Shown: positions 17,987 through 27,144, numbered from the stretch's first letter. The stretch is DNA of 64,000 nt from Gallionellales bacterium GWA2_54_124 (GCA_001801025.1 MGWO01000001.1:16552-80551), one strand, 5' to 3'. A program made the numbers and translations. The notes: generated by a model from the letters alone, not told the origin.

Positions 17987-19272
17987 GGCGCTGTCATCCT
18001 TGTCAACTGTGCAATGTTGTGTCTGGATAATGCAGGGTTTTGGGCGAAGTAGCGTTTAATACCACCCAGTACTGCATTGGCTAGTTTGGTCTGATAGCTC
18101 TCATCGTTTAGTTTTGCTTCTTCGCCGGGGTTGCTGATAAATGCGGTTTCCACCAGGATCGAAGGGATATCCGGTGATTTGAGTACCGCAAATCCGGCTT
18201 GCTCCACATGGCCGCTATGTAAGTCGTTGATGTCGTTCAATTCGCCTAGTACGTGTTTGGCCAGACGTATGCTGTCACTGATTGTGGCGGTCTGTGACAA
18301 GTCTAGCAGGGTTCGGGCAAGGTAGGGATCTTTGACGGCAATGTTAATGCCGCCGATCAGGTCGGCCTCATTTTCTTTCTTGGCTAGCCAGCGTGCGGCG
18401 GTGCTGGTAGCTCCATGTTCTGAGAGCGCGAATACCGACGACCCGTGTGCATCGGGCCGGATAAAGGCGTCGGCGTGTATCGAGACGAACAGGTCGGCGC
18501 GTGCTTTGCGTGCCTTGACGACACGTACGCCCAGCGGGATGAAATAGTCGCCATCGCGGATCAGGAGGCAGCGCATGTTGAGCGTTTCATTGACCAGCGT
18601 GCACAGGCGGCGTGCAATGGCTAATGTTACATCTTTCTCATGTGAACCGCGCGCGCCGCGCGCGCCGGGATCTTCTCCACCGTGTCCGGCATCAATGGCG
18701 ATAATCAGGGTGCGTGCGCGCAGTTCAGGTGCGGGTTTTTCAAGTGGTGTGGCTTCCCGTTCGATATTCCCGGGTCTTTGGGCTGTGGGGCTAGCCGGCT
18801 TGTCCTGATCTAAGAGTGCCATCATCGGGTCGGCGGGAATAGCCGGATATACATCGAGCACCAGCCGGTAGCCGTATTCGCCTACCGGATTGAGGTCGAA
18901 TAACTGCGGTTTTACCTGACTTTTCAAGTCGAGCACCAGACGCACGATACCAGGTTTGAAGCGGGCGACGCGCACGCTTTTGATATAGGGATCGTCATGA
19001 TTGAGCTTGCCAGTGAGTTGCTTGAGGGTGTCGCCTAACTCAACATCTTCTAAATCGATGACCAGACGATCGGGGTTGTCCACGGAAAAAATAGTGTGGC
19101 GGATAGCCTGTTTTGATTCTATCGTCAGTCGGGTGTAGTCCTGCGCGGGCCAGACGCGCGTGGCGGTGATTTCGATGGCCGCGAGTGCGGGAATTTGCCA
19201 CAGTAGGAGCGCGGACATCAGCAGCCCGTGAAGATAAGATTGCAGTCTTGAGTTTATAGTTGCTTTAAACAT
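17983..19272 (-). CDS. amiC: N-acetylmuramoyl-L-alanine amidase (AmiB/AmiC type)
   Basis: This periplasmic zinc enzyme cuts the peptide from MurNAc and splits septal peptidoglycan at division. The 429-residue product has a signal peptide (to about residue 28), an AMIN domain (about 30-135) for septum targeting, a linker, and an Amidase_3 domain (about 190-415). The zinc motifs are visible: DAGHGG (H197), SIHADAF and LVETAFISN. I use the ATG at 19272, which begins a proper signal peptide; the frame extends upstream into tsaE with no similarity. It overlaps the tsaE end by 19 bases, the common tsaE-amidase operon. Confidence 0.9.
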   Translation of the reverse strand: MFKATINSRLQSYLHGLLMSALLLWQIPALAAIEITATRVWPAQDYTRLTIESKQAIRHTIFSVDNPDRLVIDLEDVELGDTLKQLTGKLNHDDPYIKSVRVARFKPGIVRLVLDLKSQVKPQLFDLNPVGEYGYRLVLDVYPAIPADPMMALLDQDKPASPTAQRPGNIEREATPLEKPAPELRARTLIIAIDAGHGGEDPGARGARGSHEKDVTLAIARRLCTLVNETLNMRCLLIRDGDYFIPLGVRVVKARKARADLFVSIHADAFIRPDAHGSSVFALSEHGATSTAARWLAKKENEADLIGGINIAVKDPYLARTLLDLSQTATISDSIRLAKHVLGELNDINDLHSGHVEQAGFAVLKSPDIPSILVETAFISNPGEEAKLNDESYQTKLANAVLGGIKRYFAQNPALSRHNIAQLTRMTAP

Positions 19273-19727
19273 GCGTGTCCCATTGCGGTGTTGCCTGTGA
19301 GGATGGCGCAGCGTCCCAGCGGCAGAATTTCGAGTTCGATGAGCAAATCGGCTGGCGGCACCGGTGCTTTGTCCGGCCATTCGATCAGCAGAATATTATG
19401 TCCGTCAAATTCGTCACGGAAGCCTGCGGCTTCCCATTCATACTCATCTTGCAGACGATACAGATCAAAGTGGCGCAAGTCTAGTCCGGAGGCATGGTAA
19501 GGTTCCAGTAACGTGTAGGTCGGGCTTTTTACACGGCCGGTATAGCCCAATGCATTTAAGATGCCGCGTACCAGACAGGTCTTGCCGGCGCCCAGATCTC
19601 CTTGCAGATGAATGACCATGCCCGGCTGCAATTGCGCGGCCAGACGCGCCGCCAGTTCGAGCGTTGCATTTTCATCGGCAAGGTTAATTCGGCTATCATC
19701 GGGTTTATGCAAAATAGAATTCCTCAA
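19254..19727 (-). CDS. tsaE: tRNA threonylcarbamoyladenosine biosynthesis ATPase
   Basis: TsaE is the small ATPase that works with TsaB and TsaD to make t6A37 in ANN-reading tRNAs. The 157-residue protein has the P-loop G43-D-L-G-A-G-K-T50, the SPTYTLLEPY segment and the DLYRL and IEWPDK motifs. No ATG gives a full-length product: the frame begins with TTG at 19727, or a second TTG five codons later. The 5' end overlaps the divergent queG start. It leads the operon with the amidase and ankyrin genes. Confidence 0.9.
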   Translation of the reverse strand: MRNSILHKPDDSRINLADENATLELAARLAAQLQPGMVIHLQGDLGAGKTCLVRGILNALGYTGRVKSPTYTLLEPYHASGLDLRHFDLYRLQDEYEWEAAGFRDEFDGHNILLIEWPDKAPVPPADLLIELEILPLGRCAILTGNTAMGHACLKQL

Positions 19728-20801
19728 TCAGGGCAGTATGATCAACTTGCCGGCAAGATACGCATCTGGGCGCATGAGCTCGGGTTTCAGGCCGCAGGCA
19801 TCACAGATGTCGATTTGTCCTGTGCGGAAGCCGGGTTGGAGGCATGGCTCGCCCAAGGGTTTCACGGCGAGATGGATTATATGGCAAAACATGGCGTCAA
19901 GCGCAGCCGGCCCGCTGATCTGGTGCCGGGTACGGTGCGCGTGATCAGTTTGCGGATGAACTACTGGCCGGGGGAGGCGCGTGATGGGGTCGAGGTGCTG
20001 GGGCAGGGGGAGTGTGCCTACATTTCGCGTTATGCTCTGGGGCGTGATTATCACAAGTTGTTGCGCAAGCGTTTAGCGTTGCTTGCTGACAGGATACGCG
20101 GTGTAGTGGCCGAATTCGACGGACGGGTGTTTACCGACAGTGCACCGGTAATGGAGGTGGCGCTAGCCGGTAAGTCAGGTTTAGGCTGGCGAGGGAAGCA
20201 TACGCTGCTGCTGACGCGCAATCAGGGCTCCTGGTTTTTTCTCGGGGAAATCTATCTTAATCTGCCTTTGCCTGTCGATGTGCCGGTCGCAGCGCATTGC
20301 GGCAGTTGTGACGCGTGCATACGGATTTGCCCGACACAGGCAATTATCGCGCCGTACCTGCTGGATGCGCGGCGCTGTATATCTTATCTGACGATTGAAT
20401 TTAAAGGCAGCATTCCGCCTGAGTTTCGTCCGCTGCTGGGCAACCGGATTTACGGCTGTGACGATTGTCAGCTGGTCTGCCCATGGAATCGGTTTGCAAA
20501 GGTGACCGTGGAAGCTGATTTTGCCATTCGGCATCAATTGGATGATGTGGGCCTCGCTGAGCTGTTTGCATGGGATGAAGCGCAGTTCCGGGAGAAGCTG
20601 GCAGGCAGCGCCATACACCGCATCGGTCATGAGCAATGGCTGCGCAACATCGCCGTGGCACTGGGCAATGCGCCGGCCAGCGAACAGGTTAGGGCGGCGC
20701 TGCAATCGAGGGTCAACCATCCTTCAGCGCTGGTAAGAGAGCATGTAGAGTGGGCACTGGCGCAACAGTTAAATCAGCACGCTGATTTTGATGTCAAATA
20801 G
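19707..20801 (+). CDS. queG: epoxyqueuosine reductase
   Basis: QueG reduces epoxyqueuosine to queuosine in tRNA, using cobalamin and two [4Fe-4S] clusters. The 364-residue protein has the N-terminal cobalamin domain and two ferredoxin-type cysteine sets: C198-x-x-C201-x-x-C204-x-x-x-C208-P, and C251-x-x-C254-x-x-x-C258-P. A C-terminal HEAT-like helical part follows. I use the ATG at 19707. It is divergent from tsaE and the two starts overlap by about 20 bases, so the promoters must lie inside each other's coding region. Confidence 0.92.
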   Translation: MQNRIPQSGQYDQLAGKIRIWAHELGFQAAGITDVDLSCAEAGLEAWLAQGFHGEMDYMAKHGVKRSRPADLVPGTVRVISLRMNYWPGEARDGVEVLGQGECAYISRYALGRDYHKLLRKRLALLADRIRGVVAEFDGRVFTDSAPVMEVALAGKSGLGWRGKHTLLLTRNQGSWFFLGEIYLNLPLPVDVPVAAHCGSCDACIRICPTQAIIAPYLLDARRCISYLTIEFKGSIPPEFRPLLGNRIYGCDDCQLVCPWNRFAKVTVEADFAIRHQLDDVGLAELFAWDEAQFREKLAGSAIHRIGHEQWLRNIAVALGNAPASEQVRAALQSRVNHPSALVREHVEWALAQQLNQHADFDVK

Positions 20802-20821
20802 CTCGCCAGCCGACTCGTGAC

Positions 20822-20989
20822 GGTATCGTTCCAGGGAGTGACTGCATCGTTCCAGTACCACGCTGTCCCGTTCTGATGAGTGAGTTCATCTGCCCATAGG
20901 GTCGCCATACCGGTCTGGGCCGTGCGCGGTTCTGCCGGGCCAGTCGCTGTATCGTGCCGGGTCGTCGCTGGATCGCCCCGACTCGTCGC
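20822..20989. repeat. degenerate 21-bp-period repeat array
   Basis: From about 20822 the sequence falls into eight consecutive 21-base units sharing a pattern like GTATCGTTCCAG...GCT and ending around the thrice-repeated tcgtcgct. Conservation is loose. The same 21-base period continues, in a much more uniform form, 110 bases downstream. No real gene is implied: frames here only show 7-residue periodicity. Confidence 0.55.
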
Positions 20990-21097
20990 TGCACAGGGGC
21001 GATCAGTCGTCTTTTCTGTCAGGTGTGTCGGTTGATAAGGCGGGTGTTGGAGTGCATCGTGCCAGGAGCCGCGCTGATCATGCGCAAGAGCAGCGCG

Positions 21098-21303
21098 AAC
21101 GTGTGCCTGAGTAGAACGATCATGTGTCTGAGTAGAACGAACGTGTGCCTGAGTAGAACGAACGTGTGCCTGAGTAGAACGAACGTGTGCCTGAGTAGAA
21201 CGAACGTGTGCCTGAGTAGAACGATCATGTGTCTGAGTAGAACGAACGTGTGCCTAAACAGAACGGTCATGTGCCTGAGCAGAACGAACGTGTCCCTGAG
21301 TAA
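21098..21303. repeat. tandem 21-bp minisatellite, about 10 copies
   Basis: About ten head-to-tail copies of CGTGTGCCTGAGTAGAACGA plus one base fill this stretch. Most are identical; variant units carry TCATGTGTCTG in place of ACGTGTGCCTG. Both strands are open through the array only because 21 is a multiple of three, giving a heptapeptide repeat. The whole 20802-21670 interval between queG and the next gene holds no other supported feature. Confidence 0.9.
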
Positions 21304-21670
21304 AATGCAACAGCGCGTAGTCCGCCATAAGCATTCCACCGACAAAACGATGCGGCAGAAGCCCGACTGACGGCATCGCCCTGTCAAGTCTGCACAGCAG
21401 CGAACTGAAAATTTTTGCTGAGCATTCGGGCGTTGTCGCTTTATGAAGCGACCAGCACATCCGAAGTCTGGATTGGGTAATGTTCAGGACGGGCATAAAA
21501 TCTCTGAGAATAATACCTATCGCCGCTAAGATTCTCCTGATTGTTTAATTTAATCAATTAAGTATAGACTTAGCTCGCCGTTGCTTTATCCGGTATTCAC
21601 GCCTTTAAACCCTAGAGAATTTAGCAGGTCAGTACATTTCTTTTGCTTCTTAACGACAGGAGAATTCATC

Positions 21671-22372
21671 ATGACAACACGCAATCAGCCTTACTTCCCC
21701 GGCTCCGAGTCAGCCAGCATAGCCTGGCTTATTCATTTTGCAGCTAAGCTTGCTCCATGCGGCGAGCAACTCGGGCTGTCCGCCGAGGAAATCGCAGCGA
21801 CGCTGGCAGACATAAAATTCTACGTCTGGTATATCACGACTTATTATCCGGGTATACAGCAGGCCGGCCTTGAGGCCACCGCCTACAAAAATATACTCGC
21901 CTATGATCCGGCCAACACACTGCGTCCACTCCCTGTCATGGCTTCATATGAAGATGCGCCGGCCGTGAGACCTGCGGGAATTTTGTCGCGGCTGTTCAAC
22001 CTGATTCAGCGCATCAAACTCAGTCCGGCTTACAGCGCTGCCATCGGTCAGGACCTGGGAATTATCGGTACTCAATCGATCGATACGCATAATTATCCCG
22101 GGTTGACGCTGGAAATACAGCGCAATGAAACTCAGGAATATGTCGTTGTAAAATTTACCAAGTATCAGCACGATGCTGTCGCTATCGAATCGCGCCGCAG
22201 CAACGGAGAGTGGGAAAATATGGGGATTTCGTTAAAAAAACCGTGGCTGGATATGCGGCCTTTGCTGGTGGCAGGCGTACCCGAAGTGCGCGAATATCGA
22301 ATACGCTGGTATAACGATCCTACGACCAGCGGCGAATTCAGCCCCGTACAGAAAATTACCGTTGGTCCGTAA
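21671..22372 (+). CDS. conserved protein of unknown function, 233 residues
   Basis: The ATG at 21671 follows AGGAGA with 7 bases spacing. The frame is open 90 bases further upstream, but without such a site. The first 130 residues look helical, with a proline/alanine-rich central stretch. The last 90 residues resemble a fibronectin-III-like beta domain (LEIQRNETQEYVVVKF..., then YRIRWYNDPTTSGEFSPVQ ending at VTVG-like IKTVGP). I have seen this layout in other proteobacterial proteins, but no function is known to me. It stands alone. Confidence 0.7.
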   Translation: MTTRNQPYFPGSESASIAWLIHFAAKLAPCGEQLGLSAEEIAATLADIKFYVWYITTYYPGIQQAGLEATAYKNILAYDPANTLRPLPVMASYEDAPAVRPAGILSRLFNLIQRIKLSPAYSAAIGQDLGIIGTQSIDTHNYPGLTLEIQRNETQEYVVVKFTKYQHDAVAIESRRSNGEWENMGISLKKPWLDMRPLLVAGVPEVREYRIRWYNDPTTSGEFSPVQKITVGP

Positions 22373-22578
22373 AAAACAGGTGCCTGTTGCGTTCAAAAAA
22401 CTGATGGCGCAATAGGCATACTCGGCCAATATCTGCTTTTCGGTCTTTAATTTCGTCTTGGGAATACCCGCTAACGAGACTTAACGGTCGTTCGCGACGG
22501 GCAGCTTCCTAGCAGTCAATTCAGCGGAAAATATCTTCTTACGAAACATAAGGGATAGTCGCAATCAAACTTGATACG

Positions 22579-23199
22579 TTAACTATTCCCTTTGCGGCAA
22601 TAACAATAGACAAACTGCTGATCTGTGCCAAACGGGGTGTGATGTACCTCCTTTTCGTGTGCGACCAGCAGGAACGCATCACCGAATTCAGCGTGTAAAC
22701 TTTCAGGCTGGTATCTCATCACAGGCAGGCCACTGCATTTTTCCGGGCCATCCTCTGCAAAAGTTGCAATGATGACATGACCGCCTGGACGAACTGAACG
22801 CATCACCCGCTCAACATAAGCTTGGCGGTCAGCAGGGTCAGTCAGAAAATGGAATACCGCACGATCATGCCAGATGTCGAAACAATGTACAGGAAATTCC
22901 GCATGCGTAATATCACCTTCCATCCAGTGCACGGCATCCGCACGTTTTCCCAAACGCTGCCGAGCAACGGTAAGTGCAGCTCCAGACAAATCAAGTATGG
23001 TTAAGTGACTGAAGCCCTCTGATGCAAGATCATCAACCAGTGTAGAGGCTCCGCCACCAACGTCGATAATTGCGGCGTCTTTACTCAACCCCGTGTTGTG
23101 AATCAGCCGAAGCGATTGATCGGCATGTTCCTGAAACCAGCTAACCGAATCAGAGGCCTTGGTTGCATAAACCTGTTCCCAATGTTGCTTGCTATCCAT
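22579..23199 (-). CDS. class I SAM-dependent methyltransferase
   Basis: The 206-residue protein has the Rossmann methyltransferase motifs: IIDVGGGAS (motif I, about residues 44-52), LTILDLS (motif II), FDIWHDRAVFHFL (motif IV) and RPGGHVIIATFA (motif VI). The overall form resembles thiopurine/tellurite-type small methyltransferases. The substrate is unknown. It starts 11 bases after the DsrE-like gene, so they are likely co-transcribed. A link to thiol, selenium or tellurium chemistry is only inferred from the partner. Confidence 0.82.
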   Translation of the reverse strand: MDSKQHWEQVYATKASDSVSWFQEHADQSLRLIHNTGLSKDAAIIDVGGGASTLVDDLASEGFSHLTILDLSGAALTVARQRLGKRADAVHWMEGDITHAEFPVHCFDIWHDRAVFHFLTDPADRQAYVERVMRSVRPGGHVIIATFAEDGPEKCSGLPVMRYQPESLHAEFGDAFLLVAHEKEVHHTPFGTDQQFVYCYCRKGNS

Positions 23200-23210
23200 G
23201 TGTAACTTCC

Positions 23211-23531
23211 TTAAAAACTCAGCACTTTGTCCGAATCACGGATCAGCGTATGCAAATCCTGCATTGTGGACATAGGACAAATATCAGAAGCCACTGACTG
23301 GCGTAATTTCAGGCAAGTGCCACAAGCCAGGATTGCACCACCTACCTCTACAAAATTTCGCATCTGACCGAGGACATCAAATTTTTCAGTGGCTAGCAAT
23401 TCAGCTTCTACACCTTTTCCCAATAAAAATACTGAAACTGCATCACCTTGCTTCAAAGAAAACACACCCAAGCGGAATGCGTTCCAGACAGTTTCGGGGT
23501 CATTCGAGTAGATCACAATACCGAGTTTCAT
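23211..23531 (-). CDS. DsrE/F-like family protein
   Basis: The 106-residue protein shows the DsrE-like fold pattern: LGIVIYSNDPETVWNAFRLG at the start, VSVFLLGKGVE in the middle, and a GGAILACGTCLKLR segment with a CxxC. Family members carry sulfur on a cysteine (as in DsrE/TusD) or have unknown roles. Here the cysteines (two in ACGTC, one in DICPM) suggest a sulfur-handling role. It lies first in a two-gene unit with the methyltransferase. GGGAG precedes the ATG. Confidence 0.8.
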   Translation of the reverse strand: MKLGIVIYSNDPETVWNAFRLGVFSLKQGDAVSVFLLGKGVEAELLATEKFDVLGQMRNFVEVGGAILACGTCLKLRQSVASDICPMSTMQDLHTLIRDSDKVLSF

Positions 23532-23776
23532 TATCCATCTCCCTGTTAATTAGTCTGCGGCAATGATGGCCACTGTCAGTGATTATTTGATCATCAACCA
23601 AGCTACAACAAGATTCTCGCAATTGGTAAATTGGGTGCATTATGCAACGCATGCTGGCATGTGGGTATCTGCTTGATCCGTTAGGCATGCAAATCATGAG
23701 TTGACGCAGCATGCGAAATCTCCGCCATCAACATCTATAGATAAGCCACTCGCATAGTTGAACCATATCAATAACG

Positions 23777-24244
23777 TTATTGGCGGAATGTCGCATGACA
23801 CTGCACGCAATAGTCCATCGTGGTTCGCAAAGCTTGCAGCGAATTTTTCATATCCTTCTTTTTTAGGGTTTCACCTAGATCATCGCCGCTCTGGTGGAAT
23901 GCCAAGCCGAGCTGCCTGAATTTTTCGTTATCCGACATAGTCGAGCACATTTTTTTCATCTCATCTGTCAATCCAAGATCAGAATGTGCAACTTGTGCAG
24001 CCTGATTGAATTCATTTTTTGCCAGATGCCCAACAATAGACTGAATGGCAACCACATGCGAACGCATATTTTTCAGTTGATGCTGTTTCATTTCCGGTGA
24101 TAAGCCAAGAGAAAGACGCTCATCCATTATGTGTTGGTGGTGCATGGCATGATGATCCATAGCAACGCCTTCATCAGCGATAGACTGGCTCATGGTCAGA
24201 TAGCCACAAAACAAGATTACAAACAGCGCAGAAATTTTTTTCAT
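23777..24244 (-). CDS. periplasmic class II-like cytochrome c
   Basis: The 155-residue product has a signal peptide (to about residue 23), a histidine/methionine-rich stretch (MDHHAMHHQH) that could bind metal, and a four-helix region. A single C-terminal haem site C-V-Q-C-H sits six residues from the end. A C-terminal haem in a helical protein is the pattern of cytochrome c' and related class II cytochromes, which often bind NO. It faces the Crp/Fnr gene across a shared palindrome. Confidence 0.8.
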   Translation of the reverse strand: MKKISALFVILFCGYLTMSQSIADEGVAMDHHAMHHQHIMDERLSLGLSPEMKQHQLKNMRSHVVAIQSIVGHLAKNEFNQAAQVAHSDLGLTDEMKKMCSTMSDNEKFRQLGLAFHQSGDDLGETLKKKDMKNSLQALRTTMDYCVQCHATFRQ

Positions 24245-24329
24245 TTAATTACGTCCCCAAAAGTGATGTACAGAAAACCCCGCCTTTTTGCGGCGGACTA
24301 TATTATTGGGTAGCAGGTTATCCACCTGT

Positions 24330-24345
24330 TATGATTCAGATCATA
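24330..24345. promoter_or_regulatory. palindromic Crp/Fnr-type operator
   Basis: TATGATTCAGATCATA is a perfect 6-4-6 inverted repeat containing the Crp/Fnr core TGAT-N4-ATCA. It lies 23 bases before the regulator's ATG and about 85 bases before the divergent cytochrome gene. It is a good candidate site for the neighbouring regulator, acting on one or both genes. Confidence 0.6.
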
Positions 24346-24367
24346 TTAATCTTCCCGATAACATCAC

Positions 24368-24979
24368 ATGGACTGGCCACTACTGATTGAATCCCAACCA
24401 CTCTTAAAACACGTACCAAATGAGCTGCGTCATGTAACACAATGCAGAAATATGACAAAGGGGGATACCATTTTCAGAATTGGCGACTCAGTACGTAACT
24501 TATTTTGCGTCGTAAAGGGTGAGGTGCAACTGATTCGTCACGACATACGCGGCACAAAAATCGTTTTACAACGCTCACGTAGCGGATTCTTCGCCGAGGC
24601 CAGTCTTGGCGGTACAGCGTACCATTGTGACGCTCTGGCCGCCGAAACAGGAGTGCTGCTGTTTTTCCCTATTGCGGCATTCCGTACCGCACTGGATCAA
24701 AACGCAGCTTTTCGCAATGTTTGGATTGAGCAGCTTGCACGTGAAGTACGAAAACTGCGCGCCCAATGTGAGCGACTAAACCTAAACGGTGCTGCAGACA
24801 GGATTATTCATTACATTGAGTCCGAAGGCATCAATGATGCTGTCACTTTGAAGCAACCGCGCAAAGCGTGGGCATCTGAGCTAGGGTTAAGCCATGAATC
24901 GCTTTATCGCACCTTGAAGCGACTTAGCGATCAGGGCACACTCAGTATCGACGGCAATAAGATTTCGCTTGTCTCATGA
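24368..24979 (+). CDS. Crp/Fnr-family transcriptional regulator
   Basis: The 203-residue protein has an N-terminal cyclic-nucleotide-type beta-barrel (about residues 20-110), a dimer helix (about 115-140), and a C-terminal winged helix (about 145-203) with the recognition segment ELGLSHESLYRTLKRL. Fnr-type N-terminal cysteines are missing; only C26 and C47 occur near the start, so an Fe-S oxygen sensor is unlikely. The signal is unknown; NO or CO by haem, as in Dnr/CooA-like members, is possible. It is divergent from the cytochrome gene. Confidence 0.87.
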   Translation: MDWPLLIESQPLLKHVPNELRHVTQCRNMTKGDTIFRIGDSVRNLFCVVKGEVQLIRHDIRGTKIVLQRSRSGFFAEASLGGTAYHCDALAAETGVLLFFPIAAFRTALDQNAAFRNVWIEQLAREVRKLRAQCERLNLNGAADRIIHYIESEGINDAVTLKQPRKAWASELGLSHESLYRTLKRLSDQGTLSIDGNKISLVS

Positions 24980-25544
24980 ATCAATGAAAGCACGATTTCC
25001 CCAACCGAGCATTAACACACAGCAGAATCTATGGACAAAACAGGAACTCTGGATACCCCATCTCATCAAGATCGCCAGCTCCTTGGACTATCTTCATGTT
25101 TTTTCTTCGTTTGGGACTCACATCTTTCAGCGGGCCGTCGCGCATCTTGGCAATTTGAGGCAGGAGTTTGCGAACAGCAGCTTTGTCGCTGGATATGTCA
25201 CAGGTTGACTGGCAGCATTGGCATATTGCGGCTCATCGCCAATATCTGCTTTGATGCATTGCAATATTAGTTTGTGAAGTCATTATGCATTCATTGAATA
25301 CAAGTGCTATAGACAGCGGGACACAATTGAGCATTAGATATTAGTTACATAGCTAATCAGACACTGCTCAAACCGTCGCTGCGAGAAGTTTGGGAGTAGC
25401 GCAGTGCCATGGTGGGACGCAACGCGGCAACCCAGAATCGATTTTAAATCTGCCGCCCGCCACGCACACCGCTTCGCGCTTCTAAAGGCGTCGGTTGTAG
25501 TGGGTGCTGGCGCAGCACGCCCTGTGCGGATTGGGGCGGTCGCT
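24980..25544. other. intergenic region, no gene supported
   Basis: Two overlapping 79-codon frames on the plus strand lack recognisable domains. I see no terminator with a clear T run, no tRNA, and no repeat. The right half is GC-rich and lies downstream of the rlmM stop on the other strand. Confidence 0.4.
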
Positions 25545-27062
25545 TTAGCGGTTTTTGGTTTTACTCAGGAATACCGTGATTTCTTCTCTGTCGTGATAGA
25601 GCTGCTTTGCGATCAGTTTGTAGCTGATGCCTTCCATATCCAGCTGCTTCCGGATGCCGCCCAGCGCTGCATCAGTTGCGGTGATGCGCTGCTTCATCGG
25701 AAGTTTAAGGTTGAAGATTGCGTGTTTGCACCAGCCTGAGACAAACCATTTCCCGATCAGCTCGGCGACTTTGTCAGGCTTTTCCACCATGTCGCAAATC
25801 AGCCAGTCGACCGCTTTGCGCGGCGTGAACTTGAAGCCGTCCTGCATCAGATGTTCGACCGCCGGATTTTTCGCCAGCACGCCTTTCATCGGCCCATTGT
25901 CGACGGCGGTTACGCGCATGCCGCGTTTGACCATCTGCCATGTCCAGCCGCCGGGTGCAGCACCCAAATCTACCGCCGTCATGCCTGAACGCAGCAGTCG
26001 GGACTGTTCGCCCTTATCCATAAATACATCAATCGCTTCGGCGAGTTTTAACGTGGAGCGGCTGGGCGCTTCAGCCGGCATGGATTGGCGACTGATTCCC
26101 ATCAGTGCATCCGCGCTGTTATACGGATCGCTCGTGCCGATCAGGGCGGCGGATTTGTCAGGGAAGAAAATATGCAGGCGCGGTAATTTGCGACTCTCCG
26201 CAGGATCCGTGTCAACCAGTCGTCCCAGCTCTCGCAGTGCAGTCTCCAGCAAGGGCTGAAAACGACGGGTGAAGGCGGTGAGTGTCTTGCCATCGTTGGT
26301 GTCGGGCACTTCGAGCCACAGGGTGCCAAAGGTGCCGGGCAGTGCGGCAATCGCACTGAGGATGGGGGTTAGGCGATCCCGTTCGGGCAGCTCTTCGATG
26401 ATGTGGTGCAAACAGATCAGTTGGCGCGAAAAAATCAGTTCACTGTAAGCGAGCGATTGTCCGTTGATGGCAACCAGCGCATAGCCGCTATTGGGCAGAA
26501 TGCCGGGTTGTTCGCCCAGTACCGGGCGTTGTCGGCGTGCCTGTCCTACGGCTTCTTGCGTACAGTCTTGCTCAAAGCCCGGGCGGCAATACAGCAGCCA
26601 GTGTGTCAATGCGCCATTATTTGAAGTGGCTGCATGCGGTTTTTGGGTGACAGGCGGCGCCACATTCAAATCCAGCAGTCTGGACATCTTGGTGCCGACG
26701 CGGCGTGGCGGGGCTACGGGTGCCGGCGCAATTTTTGATTTAGCGGCGGGTTTGCCGCCGGTACGCGGTGCGGGATTGCCGCGGCCGGCCGTTTTGTCTG
26801 TTTGGCGCGGCACTGCATTGCCTCGAGCGGGTGCTTTATTTTCGGTCTGGCGCGGTGTTGCATTGCCTCGCGCAGAAGTTTTCTCCTCATGACGCGTTGC
26901 CGGCGCGCGGCGCGCTGATGGCGCGGGTTTTGAGTCAACTGCTTTCGTGCCGCCCTCGCGACGCGGCTTAGCGCTCGCTCCGTCGGGTGTTCTTTTCGCT
27001 TCAGTGCGGCGCGGCTTTGCCGTATCGGTTGAGGCTCTTTTTGGTTTTGGTGTCGTTTGCAT
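25545..27062 (-). CDS. rlmM: 23S rRNA C2498 2'-O-methyltransferase with long basic N-terminal extension
   Basis: RlmM methylates the ribose of C2498 in 23S rRNA. The part from about residue 150 matches it: WLLYCRPGFEQDC, SRSTLKLAEAI, the SAM-binding loop VDLGAAPGGWTWQ, and the catalytic region with NLKLPMKQR. RlmM is normally about 360 residues; here about 145 extra residues precede it, rich in Lys, Arg, Pro, Ala and Gly, with repeated ARGN-x-x-PRQT units. The extension is in frame from the only good upstream ATG. A shorter start at about residue 125 (MSRLLDL) is also possible. Confidence 0.88.
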   Translation of the reverse strand: MQTTPKPKRASTDTAKPRRTEAKRTPDGASAKPRREGGTKAVDSKPAPSARRAPATRHEEKTSARGNATPRQTENKAPARGNAVPRQTDKTAGRGNPAPRTGGKPAAKSKIAPAPVAPPRRVGTKMSRLLDLNVAPPVTQKPHAATSNNGALTHWLLYCRPGFEQDCTQEAVGQARRQRPVLGEQPGILPNSGYALVAINGQSLAYSELIFSRQLICLHHIIEELPERDRLTPILSAIAALPGTFGTLWLEVPDTNDGKTLTAFTRRFQPLLETALRELGRLVDTDPAESRKLPRLHIFFPDKSAALIGTSDPYNSADALMGISRQSMPAEAPSRSTLKLAEAIDVFMDKGEQSRLLRSGMTAVDLGAAPGGWTWQMVKRGMRVTAVDNGPMKGVLAKNPAVEHLMQDGFKFTPRKAVDWLICDMVEKPDKVAELIGKWFVSGWCKHAIFNLKLPMKQRITATDAALGGIRKQLDMEGISYKLIAKQLYHDREEITVFLSKTKNR

Positions 27063-27144
27063 AGGGCGTATTGTGGCACAGGTTGGGGAGGGAAGCGCTA
27101 AGGTGGTAATATCTCGCGTTCTTTTTTGTACAGATATAACGTAA

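Noticed and set aside
21098..21303. CRISPR array
   Set aside because: The units abut directly without unique spacers.
20954..21387. Heptapeptide-repeat proteins on both strands
   Set aside because: They come from the 21-bp minisatellite; composition is not protein-like and no ribosome site fits.
25031..25270. 79-codon frame after the Crp/Fnr gene
   Set aside because: No similarity, no ribosome site, and an alternative frame of the same length overlaps it.
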